This document shows, one piece after another, positions 10,371 through 21,054 of a DNA stretch of 64,000 nucleotides. Under the pieces are notes generated by a model, which was given only the letters and a program-made list of their open reading frames with translations, was not told the origin of the DNA and searched no databases. The position numbers and the translations under genes were made by a program. This DNA is from Gongronella butleri (Eukaryota > Mucoromycota > Mucoromycetes > Mucorales > Cunninghamellaceae), in assembly GCA_025201375.1 (NCBI GenBank), contig JAIWZP010000008.1, positions 682,001-746,000 on the forward strand, read 5' to 3'. How positions within the stretch are numbered: position 1 is the first letter of the stretch; each line of letters opens with the position of its first letter.

Positions 10371-11541
10371 ATGAGTACGTGTAGTCTACTTTTTGTGCTT
10401 GCGCAATGCGCAATGCTGACTCGCGCAGAATGGTTATTTGAATTCCCAGACGCACCTCCGCGCTGGACGAGCAAGTTGCTGGGTCTCCCCACGTGGATTG
10501 TCCCAATTGAGGGTAAGTTGATCACAAAAATCATGCAAAATCGTCACATTCTCACACGCACGCACGCGCAGGATATCATGAAGACACGTTCGATGCGACG
10601 ACGCTGTTTTCTGTGGTTGCCATGTGCGTATCGGCGATTCCAGCCGTGTGGTGCACATGGAAATATACCAATGAGACGCGCCGGCTGCCGCCACTTTTCA
10701 ATCTCTGTCTTTTGGGCTATATGGTTGCCACCGTCGCCGCAAGTACCTCGTTTCTCGTCATGAATGCAGGCAAAGTATGGGCCTCTTTCGGCGTGTTTCA
10801 TAATCTTTTGGAAATTGCCTTGCTCGTGGTCCTCCTAGTCCAGCGCAATGTGATCCCGTACGACGTGCTCATGGACGAAAAGCAAAGAAAAAAGAAAAAA
10901 AAAAAAACTGATTTGCATGATCTTGCCCTTAAAATAGGTATTTTTACTTTGTTCCGGCGTGCTTTGCGTATATCATGAGCACCATGTTTATGGTGATCTT
11001 GCTGCCGTGGCCATTGGATGCGCTATTCTTCAAATTCCAAGGCCTGGCGACCGATTGGGCGCTTTTTTTCTATTTGTACCTGCTGTACCAGAGCAATGCC
11101 ACGCACCACCGCTTGACAAAAATCGCCACAGCCGTCGCGGTCACGGATAGAAATGGAAAAAAGGAGATCCAAGTCCAGCCACCTGTCCATTTCCACATTG
11201 GTATCATTGCCACGGCTGCCGTCTTGCACGCCGTCGGAAATTCGCTTGTCACCTTTAGCAATCATTTCACCATGTAAAGGGGGGGAAGAAAACAGGAGCT
11301 AACGCGCAGCCCAAGCTTACTTTTTTTTAATGAATTGACAAGGTGGGTCATTTTCCAATTTATGTACGCGATCAGTTTCCCAATGTATGCATATTACAGC
11401 ATCGTCGAACCCGACACGTCGCGAATGGTATGGTTCCAGACAACGACAACCAAGGATATTGCGCTTCTGATCGCATCCGTGGTCACAGCAGGCGGTTGCA
11501 TCGCCATTGGTATTGTAAATTCAGGCGCACTTAATAAATAA
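10371..11541 (+). CDS. Multi-pass membrane protein of unknown function
   Basis: Four exons, 10371-10512, 10572-10857, 10938-11273, 11343-11541, join in frame to 320 residues. I do not recognise the family. After a hydrophobic N terminus (LLFVLAQCAMLTRA) and a loop of ~45 residues there are about seven further hydrophobic stretches, for example FSVVAMCVSAIPAVW, LLEIALLVVLLVQ, FVPACFAYIMSTMFMVILL and ALLIASVVTAGGCIAIGI. The C terminus is short. The donor at 10858 (GTACGA) is chosen because it alone keeps phase with the 10938 acceptor; using it removes a Lys-rich readthrough. The last donor (GTAAAG at 11274) overlaps an in-frame TAA, so an unspliced message would end there. It is convergent with the carboxypeptidase gene, with 152 bases between stop codons. 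Confident that it is a gene; function open. Confidence 0.7.
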
Positions 11542-11693
11542 AGTACAAGATCTCTCAATTCACGAGAAAAAGGGCAAATGAAACGCATCGCGAGGGTCGG
11601 CGTGCATGAATTAAAGCCCGCAAGCACACGATGCCTTATCAAAAGCATAAAAAATAAAGGTGGAAAGACGCAGGCATGAGCCTGTGTTTTTCT

Positions 11694-13283
11694 TTATTCC
11701 AAGGCATTGTGGACCCATTGGTTGACCATTTGCAGGGCAGCCGCAGGTTGGTCGTAGGGGACCATGTGGCCGGCACGGTGGACTTGGAGGAAGGCAAATT
11801 GGCCATCCTTGGTGGAGCGCAAAATGCCGATTTGGTCGCCAGCAGCATCCTTCCACTTTTTGTCCTTGGCCGCCGTGTACTCGTCCTTGCCAGACCAGGG
11901 CAGCTCAAGCGTCCAAGCGCGGTTGCCCATGTAGTTGCAGATAAAGTCCGCATCACCTAGAGAAAAAAAGAAAAAACGAAAAAAAAAACACGCGTCAAGA
12001 CACGAATTGCGACGATTGCGCGTCATTTTTTTTTTTTTTTGGTTTTACCGGCGTAGATCAAGACACGAATGCCATCCTCCAACAAGGGAGGCACCTCGTT
12101 GACGTAGGGGCGCATCCAGTCGCCAGCCAAGTTGAAGCGGAAGTTGATTTGCATGTTGCAGCTCTCATACTTTTCAACGTCGGCACCGACGGCCTTTTGG
12201 ACCTCGGGGCGATTCAGGTACGTCTGCACGCTCTCAAGGATCTCATAGCACAAGTTGCCACCCTTGCACTTTTCACGGACCTATAACGAAAAGGGGGTAA
12301 TGGAAAAAAAGAAAGAAAAAACGTGTCAATGACGCGTCTTTTTCCGATTTTGGCGCGGTTTTTTTTTTCATGACGTACGTCGTAGGGGTTGAGACCCGTC
12401 TGCTGGTAAGGAGTGACTTGGTCCTTATTGCACTTCATAGCGGCGGGAAGGCAAGAAAAGACGTTTTGGGATTTGTAGCAATTTTCAATCAGACGCGCGC
12501 AGGCAGGGTATTGCTCTTCCATGGCGCGGCAGGTGGAATCGGACAGAGCAGGGGCGTACGGGTTCTCGCAGGCCATCTTGGCATAGTACTTGTATTGGAT
12601 CAAGGGGTCCGTCAGGCCATTGCCGATCAACAAACTCTTGAGGTTGACGGATTGGATGGTGTGTGCATGCTCCTGGATGTGCAGGCTCGAGAATTGGCCC
12701 TTGTTGCCCTTGTTAACCTCCGTGCCAATGCGAGGAATGTAATGGCCGGCATAAGACTCGCCAGAAACATGGAAATCCAAGGACGCGTATTCTAAACGAT
12801 TAAAAAAAAACCGATCAATGGGCGTGAGACGTGCAACGAGACACGCGTCGGATAAGCAACCTACGCGAGAATTCCTTGAAAAAGAGCTGCAGGAACGCGT
12901 ACACGTGCTTGGCGGCATCAACAGTGTTGGATGCGCCACCATTGCCGTACGAAAAGCCAACATTCAAGGGCTGGTCGAGGAAAATGACGCTGCTGTTTGT
13001 GTTCCACGAGTACGGGTTGTTCACCGTGTCGTCGCCCGCCTTGTTCACCGTGCAGGGACTGCAAAAACAAAGAAAAATAAGAATTGAGCATTGGGGGTGG
13101 CTGCAATTGAAGCATTTTGCATGACATCAACGCTATCATACCCCAATTCCATGAAAAGACCCGTCAAACTGCTGCAGCCTAAGCGTCATTAAAAAATAAA
13201 AAAATCAGGTTTGCACGTCCTCTTATCCAATCAAAACAAGGTGATCAGGTGATGGGAACTTTGTTTCGCTTTTACCAGGGCTG

Positions 13284-13314
<31 letters not shown>

Positions 13315-13369
13315 GAAAAAGGAACAATGCATGAGAATCGGCAACCAAAGCGACAATGACGTGTTGAGC

Positions 13370-13425
<56 letters not shown>

Positions 13426-13890
13426 GCCATTGAGCCACAAAAGCAATGGGTCCTCCTTGGGCTTGTTGCGCGACTCAAAGAACCAAAAGAAAAAGTGCTT
13501 ATCGTCGTCCACGTCCAAGTAGCCGCTAATCTGTTAGGGGGACAATGAAAAAGGGGTGAGGGGGCGCGTGAGTCTCAACAAAAAAAAAAAAAAAGAAAAG
13601 CGCGTCATGCATCTCCCCCCTGGTTTATCCCTTTTTACCTGTTTCACGTTGGGATCGCACAAGGCAGGCTGCTTGTAGCGGATGGTGTACTCTGGGAAAG
13701 CAGGGTGCACCGCAGTAACAAAGGACTCGGCGATATCTTCCGCCTTGCGCGCGCCGTCGTGGAAGACCTGCTGCACGTCGTGCCACGTGTCTTGCAATTG
13801 ATTGGAAATATCTTGGAATCGGAAGTGTCCTTCAGGCTTGGCCAAGGCTGTCACAGCCAAGGCACTACAAAGAAGTGTCTTCAAAAGCAT
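11694..13890 (-). CDS. PRC1: Carboxypeptidase Y, vacuolar serine carboxypeptidase
   Basis: Eight exons on the minus strand: 13639-13890, 13424-13530, 13276-13280, 13142-13178, 12865-13058, 12379-12791, 12049-12280, 11694-11956, giving 500 residues. The enzyme removes C-terminal amino acids from peptides in the vacuole and is made as a proenzyme. A signal peptide ([17 protein letters not shown]) and propeptide precede the S10 domain. The catalytic triad is present: Ser in GESYAGHY, Asp in GDADFICNY, His in GHMVPYDQP. The substrate-binding NGGPGCSS motif is complete only if a 5-nt exon (CCCTG) is included between two introns. The [15 protein letters not shown] and YESCN blocks match yeast CPY closely. 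Introns 2 and 3 hold ~50-T and ~25-A homopolymers. The overall call is very firm. Confidence 0.95.
13276..13280 (-). other. PRC1: 5-nt microexon of carboxypeptidase Y
   Basis: The sequence CCCTG on the minus strand is preceded by ..TTTACCAG and followed by GTAAAAGCG, so it has canonical AG and GT borders. The upstream exon ends in GG (phase 2) and the downstream exon begins GCTGCAGC. Only inclusion of these five bases yields GGC CCT GGC TGC, which is the invariant G-P-G-C of the family. Confidence 0.85.
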
Positions 13891-14304
13891 GGGGGAGTAA
13901 AAAAAAAAAAAGTAAAGAGATGCAAACAAAGCCAGAAAGGGCGAGGGGGGCAGAATGGGATTTTATTTTCTTTGGCCGCTGTGGGCGTCACCAATCGTGA
14001 GAGTGCCGAGAACTTTGTTGCTTGGCGGGAGCCTACGCTGGAAAAGGCAATTTCTGTGCAAAACAAGGAATCGCTGTTTGTTTACGACGGCGAATTGGCG
14101 GAAAAGCGTGGAATGATAGCCCTAAAACATTAAAAAAAATGGCGATTGACGCGTCAGATTGGACGCAAAATGGCTTGCATTGACATTGTGAAATGAGATG
14201 AAGATGCAATTGTTTATTGTCATTGTTCAAAGGGGGTTGACAAGTGGCGCAGGGGAAAAAGGGGCCAAAAGAGCAAAAAGGGGGGTGAGCAAAAAATGGC
14301 CCGG

Positions 14305-17300
14305 TCAATCGGCCGTCTTTGGTCTGCGGCCTTCGAATTCATGTGGCGAAATGTCCACCGAGTGCGTCTGCTGGAGCAGGGCATAAGGGGATGTGTTGGC
14401 GGCATTAGCAGCGGCACGTTCCTTGATTTCTGCCCAGGTCGGCTGTTGGAACGTCAAATACGCGTTTGTCACAATGGCACTGCTGGCCACGGGTGCCTGG
14501 CGGCGACCGCGGAAATTCGGGTTGATCCCAACCTCAGAAGACGCGTCCGTGCCGGCATTGAGCTCCTGTTTCTCGCGATACGTCATTGATTCAAGCTGTT
14601 TCGTCTGATCCCACGCCATGTCCACCGCATTCGGCGCGCGCGCACCGCCACCATCGTGTGCAGACGCGTCGTGCGCTCGCTTGCGGAGAAGCTGGGCAGG
14701 ATTCTTGCTCGTCAAACAATTATAAATATGCTCACACAGCTAAAAATCACGTAAAAAAAAATGAAAAGAATAAAATGAGTTGCCTACTTCCATGAAATCA
14801 AGACCATGCTTACCATATAGTGCCGTTCAGATTCGTCGCGGAAGCGCAGTGACACGAAATACAAGATAGCTTTAACTCGAGGCACCAATTCACTAAAAAA
14901 AAAAAAAAAACACGATTGTACGTCAAATCAAGTCATTGGAACGCATTGTCACGTCATTGACAAATGCGTCATGCAGCTCATTGGAACGCGACAGGTCTGC
15001 TTTTTGCATCACACAACAAATTGGCCGCAGAGCATGATGAAATAAACGAGGTCGGAGAAGAAAAGGGAGATTTTACCTTGTCACTTGCATTTTGCCCTTT
15101 TTTCCCTTGGTATCGTTGGTATGAAGACATGTGCTGATGATCTATTGGCAAAGCAAAGAACAGATAAGGACATAAAAAACAGAGCGCACACCATCTCTCA
15201 GCCTTGTACCTGTTCAATGAAGCTCTTGGTATCAGGGACGCTTGGAATGCTGGCTTGGATCATGGCCTGTCTAAGATTAGCAAGCTGCTCGTCAAAGGGT
15301 GGCTAAATAATACAAAAATAAGATGAGATAAAGGCAATTGATCACCTCGCCATGGGCATCCAAGGCTTACTGGGATCGTCTCGATGCCGCAAAATAAACT
15401 GCTTGAGGAGGCATCGACGACAGGTGGCCGAAACTCGGCCAAGGAATCCTCAGGCGCGCATGCAAAGCCATCACGGATGCAACTCTGCCATTTTGTCAGC
15501 CTCTTCATGGTGTTGGTCGTCCAAACGTGCTCTTTAAGTGTGTTTGGCATGAATTGCTGCGGCACGATGCGCGTCAGTCCATTTTCCTCGTCAGTATGCA
15601 CTGGTAGGACGCGGTCGCGCGTGCACGGTCGCACCACCTCGTTCAAAAACATCTACCCAAGTAACAATTTTTAAAAAATGGCCCATCTTTCACATGGAAA
15701 TCACGCCTTACCTGGAGTTTGCGCTCCTCAATCACCGAGCGCACATTTTGAAATGCGAGGTCCTCCTCCTTTTTGACCGCTGTTTCCAGCAGTGCATCGG
15801 AAAGAGCGTGCTCCATCGCAGGATCGACACAAAAAATGCGCATTGTGCCTGAAAATAAGATGTTAGCGTATGTTTTTGAATGTTTCACGAGATTACCTTT
15901 GCTCAAGGCCAAGATCATGGCATCGGCCGCATCACCCTGAATTCGCCAAAGTTGATCTACATTCAATGGTGTCACGACAATGCAAAAAAAAAAGAGAAAA
16001 GCATGTGTTTTTACCTTGTTGATTCGAGTCTATGATGTGTTTGGCTTGCTTGGAGCACACCTATCACGAAAAAAATACAGAAATCACGTTAGCAATTGCT
16101 TCGGCATAACTGTTAAATACGCCATTTACGTCGACCAGGCAGGCAGGATGGGCACAAGAACAGGTTTCCAGGCGCATGGCAGCCGTTTCCGGTTGCTTTA
16201 GCTTGGTTGCTGTCCATTGACGCGTTAAATAGCGGTCTGCGCCACTAGACGCATCGGGAGCAGTGCGCAGATGCTTGCCACTCAGCGAATACAGAAGTGT
16301 CACCGCGTTCTATAGGAGTGATTATGAGAAACAACGCGACAACTAGGATTTTCCATGGTCTTACAGCGCCCATTTGCAAATGCACCTCCGACACAGCGTT
16401 TGTGCGCACAATCAGTTGCGTCATTGCTGCTTCGAGATCCTTGGGGCCATTGGAGACGTGATACACGGATATCGACGCGCTCTCGCAAAGCTAAATGGAT
16501 GATTTGGCGCGTGAAGATCATTATTAAGCCGTGGTGCGTTGGAAACAGCATGCTTACCTTTGCACGATGCGTATCGGATGGCAATGGCGACGACACAATG
16601 GTTGATGGCACAATGCGAAGAACATCCACATCCAAACTATCATAAAATCGGGGCAAATGAGCTGATTTCGCTAGAATGAGCTGTTACTTACGCGACTCTC
16701 TGTGGCTGCTGCTTTGCCGCGGCGTACGCAGTGATGCGCAAGTCGGTCGGATTGCTATCAAAGTCGCTGCGATGGCTGAAACCCCAAATAAAAGAGGGAA
16801 AAAAAACGCAGATCAGACGTTTGTTTCAAGGAAATTGCTGCGCCTTACGCAAATGCCAATTCATCCGCCGCCTTGCTCATGGTGACCAGCACAATTCGGC
16901 CGCGGCACGGCATCCCAATGGCATCCGCATGGCCGACCATCAAGCGCACCGCCTCATTGAACGCCAAATTCATTCGATTCGCTTCATCAATGGCCTGCAA
17001 TTCGTATCCTTCCAAGCCTTTCGCAAGCTATAACAAAAAAAGAATTAGAATTTATGCGAATGGTTATGCGTAAGACGCGTCTTGTCGCGTGTTGAATACC
17101 TGTTCCTGACGATCGTCTTTGCTATTCCAATCCACCAGCTGAATTGGTGTGTTTCCTGCGGCAATGACGGAGATCTAGACGTAAATGAATGCATGGTTGA
17201 GCGTGTGGCACGGTCGCAGCACGGGTGCAATCGATAAAAACATACCAATGGTGGCAAATGTCCAAGATCGCCAAAGATTCGACAATAGTGCATGACGGCG

Positions 17301-17431
17301 CCCACCATGGTGGTCCAGACCGGGTACGAAGGCAGGTTCTTGGCGGCCCCGGATGCTGTGCGTTGATCTGTCTTTAGATCGAGACACGCCGGGTGCGCAT
17401 CAAGAACAAAGACCGTGGGTGACAAGGACAT
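14305..17431 (-). CDS. INTS13: Integrator complex subunit 13 / Asunder homologue
   Basis: Fifteen exons on the minus strand: 17246-17431, 17100-17174, 16849-17027, 16692-16775, 16558-16636, 16365-16490, 16130-16309, 16015-16060, 15897-15956, 15848-15712, 15652-15371, 15302-15210, 15141-15077, 14892-14814, 14739-14305. All phases agree and the product is 701 residues; the human protein is 706. The N terminus (SPTVFVLDAHPACL) matches the animal VFVVDHCPYM start, followed by MHYCRIFGDL and a GRIVLVTMSK strand like human GRIICIT. The C terminus ends in RRPKTAD. INTS13 belongs to the Integrator, which cleaves nascent RNA at Pol II. Model yeasts lack Integrator, so this points to an early-diverging fungus. 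Some exon borders, mainly exon 13, rest on frame alone. Identification is by remembered similarity, not a search. Confidence 0.78.
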
Positions 17432-17939
17432 GAAGGATAAAAAGAAGAAAAAGAGTGGATTCTCTCGCGGCCTCAAATGGCGCCAACTTTTGGGGGTCCG
17501 CATCGTGTTTATTAGAGCTTTTTCGTTTTTCTTTCTTTTTGTACATTTTAGCAAAATATACCCATTTTGCCTGCAATTGCTCATGTGTTTGCTTATTATA
17601 TAAGGTTGATTTGCTAGTAACGTGAGCTGCGAAGCGCATACAAGGATCTGGCATAAAGAAGCGCCCATGGATGTTCAATTTTTTTTTTTTTTTTTTTACG
17701 CGCGATGCGTCTGTTTTTTTTTTTTTTTTTTTTTTGGTAAACCGCAACGCACATCGCGATCGATTGCCCTTGCTCCTCTTCTTTGTAGATATTTCAGCCG
17801 CAATTGTACACTGAAAGAATGAATACATGCATAAAAAGACAGACATTAGTCCTTTATCTCTTCGAATTTTGGAAAATAATTGAAAATGTGGCCAAATGGT
17901 GAATCTCAGGGGTTCCATCTATTCCGGATTAGCTATTTA
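17432..17939. other. Spacer upstream of INTS13
   Basis: Contains two T tracts at ~17678-17697 and ~17713-17735, and an A/T-rich remainder. No coding region recognised. Confidence 0.4.
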
Positions 17940-18500
17940 CATTATGACGCACTGATAATCTCATGAATAAAATCGGTATTCAAACGTCAAGGCAAATGGC
18001 AGGATATTTTCCTTGTAAAGTGTGATTTTCAGATGTAAACGTCTCGTGGGTGAAAATTTTGCATCATGAGCGAACGGATCGACGAGAAATTTGAAGGCGA
18101 CTCTTGGGCCAACAATCAGTACTATCAAGTTTGAAGCCAATCGGTCAAGAATTTTAAAAGGAGTACTATAAGCGATATGTTTTTGAAAAAATCCAAGAGG
18201 CAACTCGCCAACCAGACACCACCAAGCTCCGAAACGCGTGTCAACGTGAAGCGGTGAGCTGGAAACGCGTGTGAGAGAGACGCGGCTTGCAAGCTATCGT
18301 TAATCATTGGGGCGCGATGCAAGCAAATCAAAATTTAGTCATGTCGAGGCTCCGAAATGAAAATTGAAAAATTGTGGTCTTCTTGCTCCAAACTCACCCA
18401 CAAGAGAACCAGAATGGAGAAACCACGAAAAATAAAAAACGGGAGCGTGATCCATCTTACTTTTAACGAGCAATTTGGATTTTAGTATAAAAAAAATGTT
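17940..18500. repeat. Dispersed repeat R4, left half of a split copy
   Basis: Aligns by eye, collinearly and in the same orientation, with 57895-58390. Shared blocks include ggagaaaccacgaaaaat (18417 and 58313), atcgacgag/gtcgataaa (18076 and 57971) and the gagcaattt..attttag end. The match stops near 18490 and resumes at 21055, where the right half begins. Confidence 0.6.
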
Positions 18501-19234
18501 TCAACGCTCTAAAAGATTGCTTGATCAGACACCAAGGATATGCTTGGTATTCTGGTCGTCCTTGCGGCTGTTGTACTACATTTGACAGCCTGTCTGACTT
18601 TGCGAGTTTTTTTTTTTTTTTTTTTTTTTTTTGGGCACGGAAGCTTTCCGTTCGTAAAATTTCATTGGTGCGCTAATAGAAATTTCTTTTTTTGCATTTT
18701 GTTCATTGGCTCGCTTTATCCTCACTGTGCTTTTGATCCTTTGGCTCTAAACGTTTGATTTCCAACAGAAGATGTAGGGTCGCCATAGTCAGAGTCCTTT
18801 TCACAGGGGGTGCTGCTAACGTTTCATTTTGCTTCTTCACAGTGGCATGTTCCATTGCTCTGGAAATTGGTTCTGGAACCAAGTAGTCATCGTTGACAAA
18901 CTTTTCAAGTTCCGGGTTTCACAGGTACTACTTCACAGGTTCCTCGTCAATGATCCGACATTTGTGCGCCCCTGGAAAATTTGCGCAATGACTCGGATTG
19001 TTACTACGTCCCCTGTCAGCACTTTGTCACAGCGTCGTCATGGCACCATTTTTTTTTTTTTACAGCGTCTCGTCTGACTGTTTGTTATTATATAATGTCG
19101 ACGTCGTGTATTTTAGGAAACGTGCCCGACTGTTTTGTCAGACATGAGTCAGTCACCAGGAAGATATAAAAGCACAGCGTTCAAGTCATGGCAAGTTAAT
19201 CATTATCAAGTTCAAATCAAGAAGCTAAATCAAT
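18501..19234. other. Promoter-proximal spacer of the isochorismatase-family gene
   Basis: No coding region is recognised. A T tract lies at ~18609-18632. The final part holds the TATA box at 19165. Confidence 0.4.
19165..19170 (+). promoter_or_regulatory. Putative TATA box
   Basis: TATAAA, 70 bases before the ATG at 19235. Confidence 0.5.
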
Positions 19235-20041
19235 ATGCAATTCAAGACCATCTTTTGTCTCGTGGCAATGACCGTTGCTACTCTCTCGGCTGCTGGTATA
19301 GACATTGAATTAGTTACTGTAAATCACAACTTAATTTTTTTTTTTGTTTGACAGACTCGTATCCACGTCTGGATGTTAACAATGCCGCCTTTTTGTTTAT
19401 CGATCATCAAACTGGCTTGTTTAACCTGGTGGATGATTATGAACAGCATAACTTCAAGGAGACGGTGTTGGCTCTTGGTCGCACTGCCAACTATTTCAAG
19501 ATGCCTGCTGTGTTGACAACAAGCTTTGAACAAGGTCCCAATGGCCCTATGATGAAGGAGGTAAAAAATGGTACTCTTTTGACTTTTATTCCAACTGCTT
19601 AAACGGGCTTTTTGTTTGCAGTTGAAAGATATGTTCCCCAATTCTAGCTATATTCCCCGTCCTGGTCAAATCAATGCTTGGGATAATGATGACTTTGTGA
19701 AGGCTGTTGAGGCCACTGGCAAGAAACAATTGATTATCAGCGGCATTGTCACAGATGTTTGCGTCACCTTTGCTGCCCTGTCCGCCAAGAATGCAGGTTA
19801 CGAAGTGTTTGTGGTGACCGATGCCTCTGGCACTTTCCGAGATGACGTTCGTGCATCGTCCTGGGTTCGCATGTCCCAAGCTGGTATCCAACTTGTGAAT
19901 TGGTTTGCTGTTGCTTGCGAATTGGGCCGTGATTGGCGTCGCGATATGGAGGGGATGGCCAATCTCTTATCCTCCAATATCCCCAAGTACGAAATGTTGA
20001 TGGCCTCGTTCCAATCCGCCAGCAACCAAAGCCAAAACTAA
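19235..20041 (+). CDS. Isochorismatase-family (YcaC-like) hydrolase, probably secreted
   Basis: Three exons, 19235-19295, 19355-19560 and 19622-20041, give 228 residues. The first ~20 residues form a signal peptide (FCLVAMTVATLSAA). The mature part is a cysteine hydrolase of the isochorismatase fold: the likely catalytic Asp is D37 in FLFIDHQTG and the nucleophile is C136 in GIVTDVCVTF. The block IPRPGQINAWDNDDFVKAV is typical of YcaC-like proteins, whose substrate is unknown. A signal peptide is unusual for this usually cytosolic family. The gene lies with a broken RPN1 fragment in a ~2.6-kb segment that appears to interrupt a dispersed repeat, so it may have arrived by insertion or transposition. 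It keeps intact introns, hence it was not inserted as a retrocopy. Confidence 0.9.
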
Positions 20042-20296
20042 TTTATTAGTTGTCAGTATTGTAGCAAATTCAGTATGAATGAAAATAACTTAAGTTCGTT
20101 TCATTAAATTTGTATTGTACGCGTGTAGCCAAAGCATCGCCTCTGATTCTAGCTGAGTTTTATGACGCCAATGTGAATAAGTTTAGCACTAAGGGCGAGA
20201 CGCACATGAAATTAATAACATCGCATTGTATCGTTATTATTGTTGGCGCAAATGTGATAAATTGCATTTGACGACCTACTTTCTCGTCAAGGCTAT

Positions 20297-20985
20297 ACTG
20301 CCGAGGAGGACTTTGGGTCGTGGGGCCACGAATACGTGCTTCACCTTGCCGGTGAGATTATGCAAGAGTATGAGCAGCGGCTTGAAAAGGAAGAGGCCAC
20401 AGACCAGCTGTTGCAATTGGCGCTGCAGATTGTTCCCCTTTTCCTCAAGCATAATGGTGAGGTCGATGCGGTCGATTTGGTTCTTGAGCTCGAGGCCGTG
20501 GACCATTTTCCACGCTTTGTGGACAAGAACGCAGACGAGCGCATGTGTTTGTACATGGTCAGCTGCGTCAACTTGCTTGCGCCGCCCGACGACCTTGCAT
20601 TTTTGCGCACCGTCCATGTCATTTACCGCCAATGAGAAAAATATGCGGAGCCCATCAACATCTCGATCCGCATGAGTGACCTGGACGCCATCCGCGAGGA
20701 TTTTGAATCGTGTAATGACCCGTAAGACGCGCTTTTTTGTCGTGTTTTTTCGCGTTTTCAGCCAAACTCACTCTTCTTTTGTTTTCTCCTTTATTTTCAG
20801 TCTCCTCAAGAAGCAAATGGCGTTCCAATTGGCGCGTCAGCAGATTCAAATAGAGACTGAGGACGTCGAGCTGTCCGAGTGCCTAAACAACATGCATCTT
20901 TCGCAATATTTCCACTTGATGGCGCATGAATTGGATGTCATGGAGCCCAAGACGCCCGAGGATAGTTACAAAACAACCTGGAGAG
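20297..20985 (+). pseudogene. RPN1/PSMD2 (26S proteasome base subunit) fragment
   Basis: Translation from 20297 matches RPN1 well: AEEDFGSWGHEYVLHLAGEI, QIVPLFLKHNGEVDAVDL, MCLYMVSCVNLLAPPDD. An in-frame TGA at 20633 follows HVIYRQ, where the family simply continues. Homology goes on after the stop (EKYAEPINISIRMSDLDAI) and across a canonical intron (20722-20800) into LLKKQMAFQLARQQI. It fades after ~20985. There is no start codon and most of the ~900-residue protein is missing at both ends. This is a partial gene copy, not a working subunit; a functional copy should exist elsewhere. The retained intron shows a DNA-level duplication. Confidence 0.85.
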
Positions 20986-21054
20986 CAATCACCGTATATA
21001 CTCTTTTGTTTTTTTAGCTTTTCAATGACCCTCATCTCGCATTTCCTTATTTGA

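Noticed and set aside
9928..10400. TPP riboswitch upstream of THI5
   Set aside because: I looked for the CUGAGA and conserved P2/P4 blocks on the minus strand and did not find them; only an unrelated hairpin is evident.
13705..14133. Plus-strand frame antisense to the carboxypeptidase first exon
   Set aside because: Mostly the complement of the signal and propeptide exon; the part beyond it (13950-14130) has no recognisable domain.
14305..17431. Sec23/Sec24-type COPII protein
   Set aside because: First impression from the VWA-like N terminus; the motif order, length and C terminus fit INTS13 better and no gelsolin-like or zinc-finger region is seen.
20297..20985. Functional proteasome subunit gene with stop-codon readthrough
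   Set aside because: Both ends of RPN1 are missing as well, so the TGA is one of several lesions.
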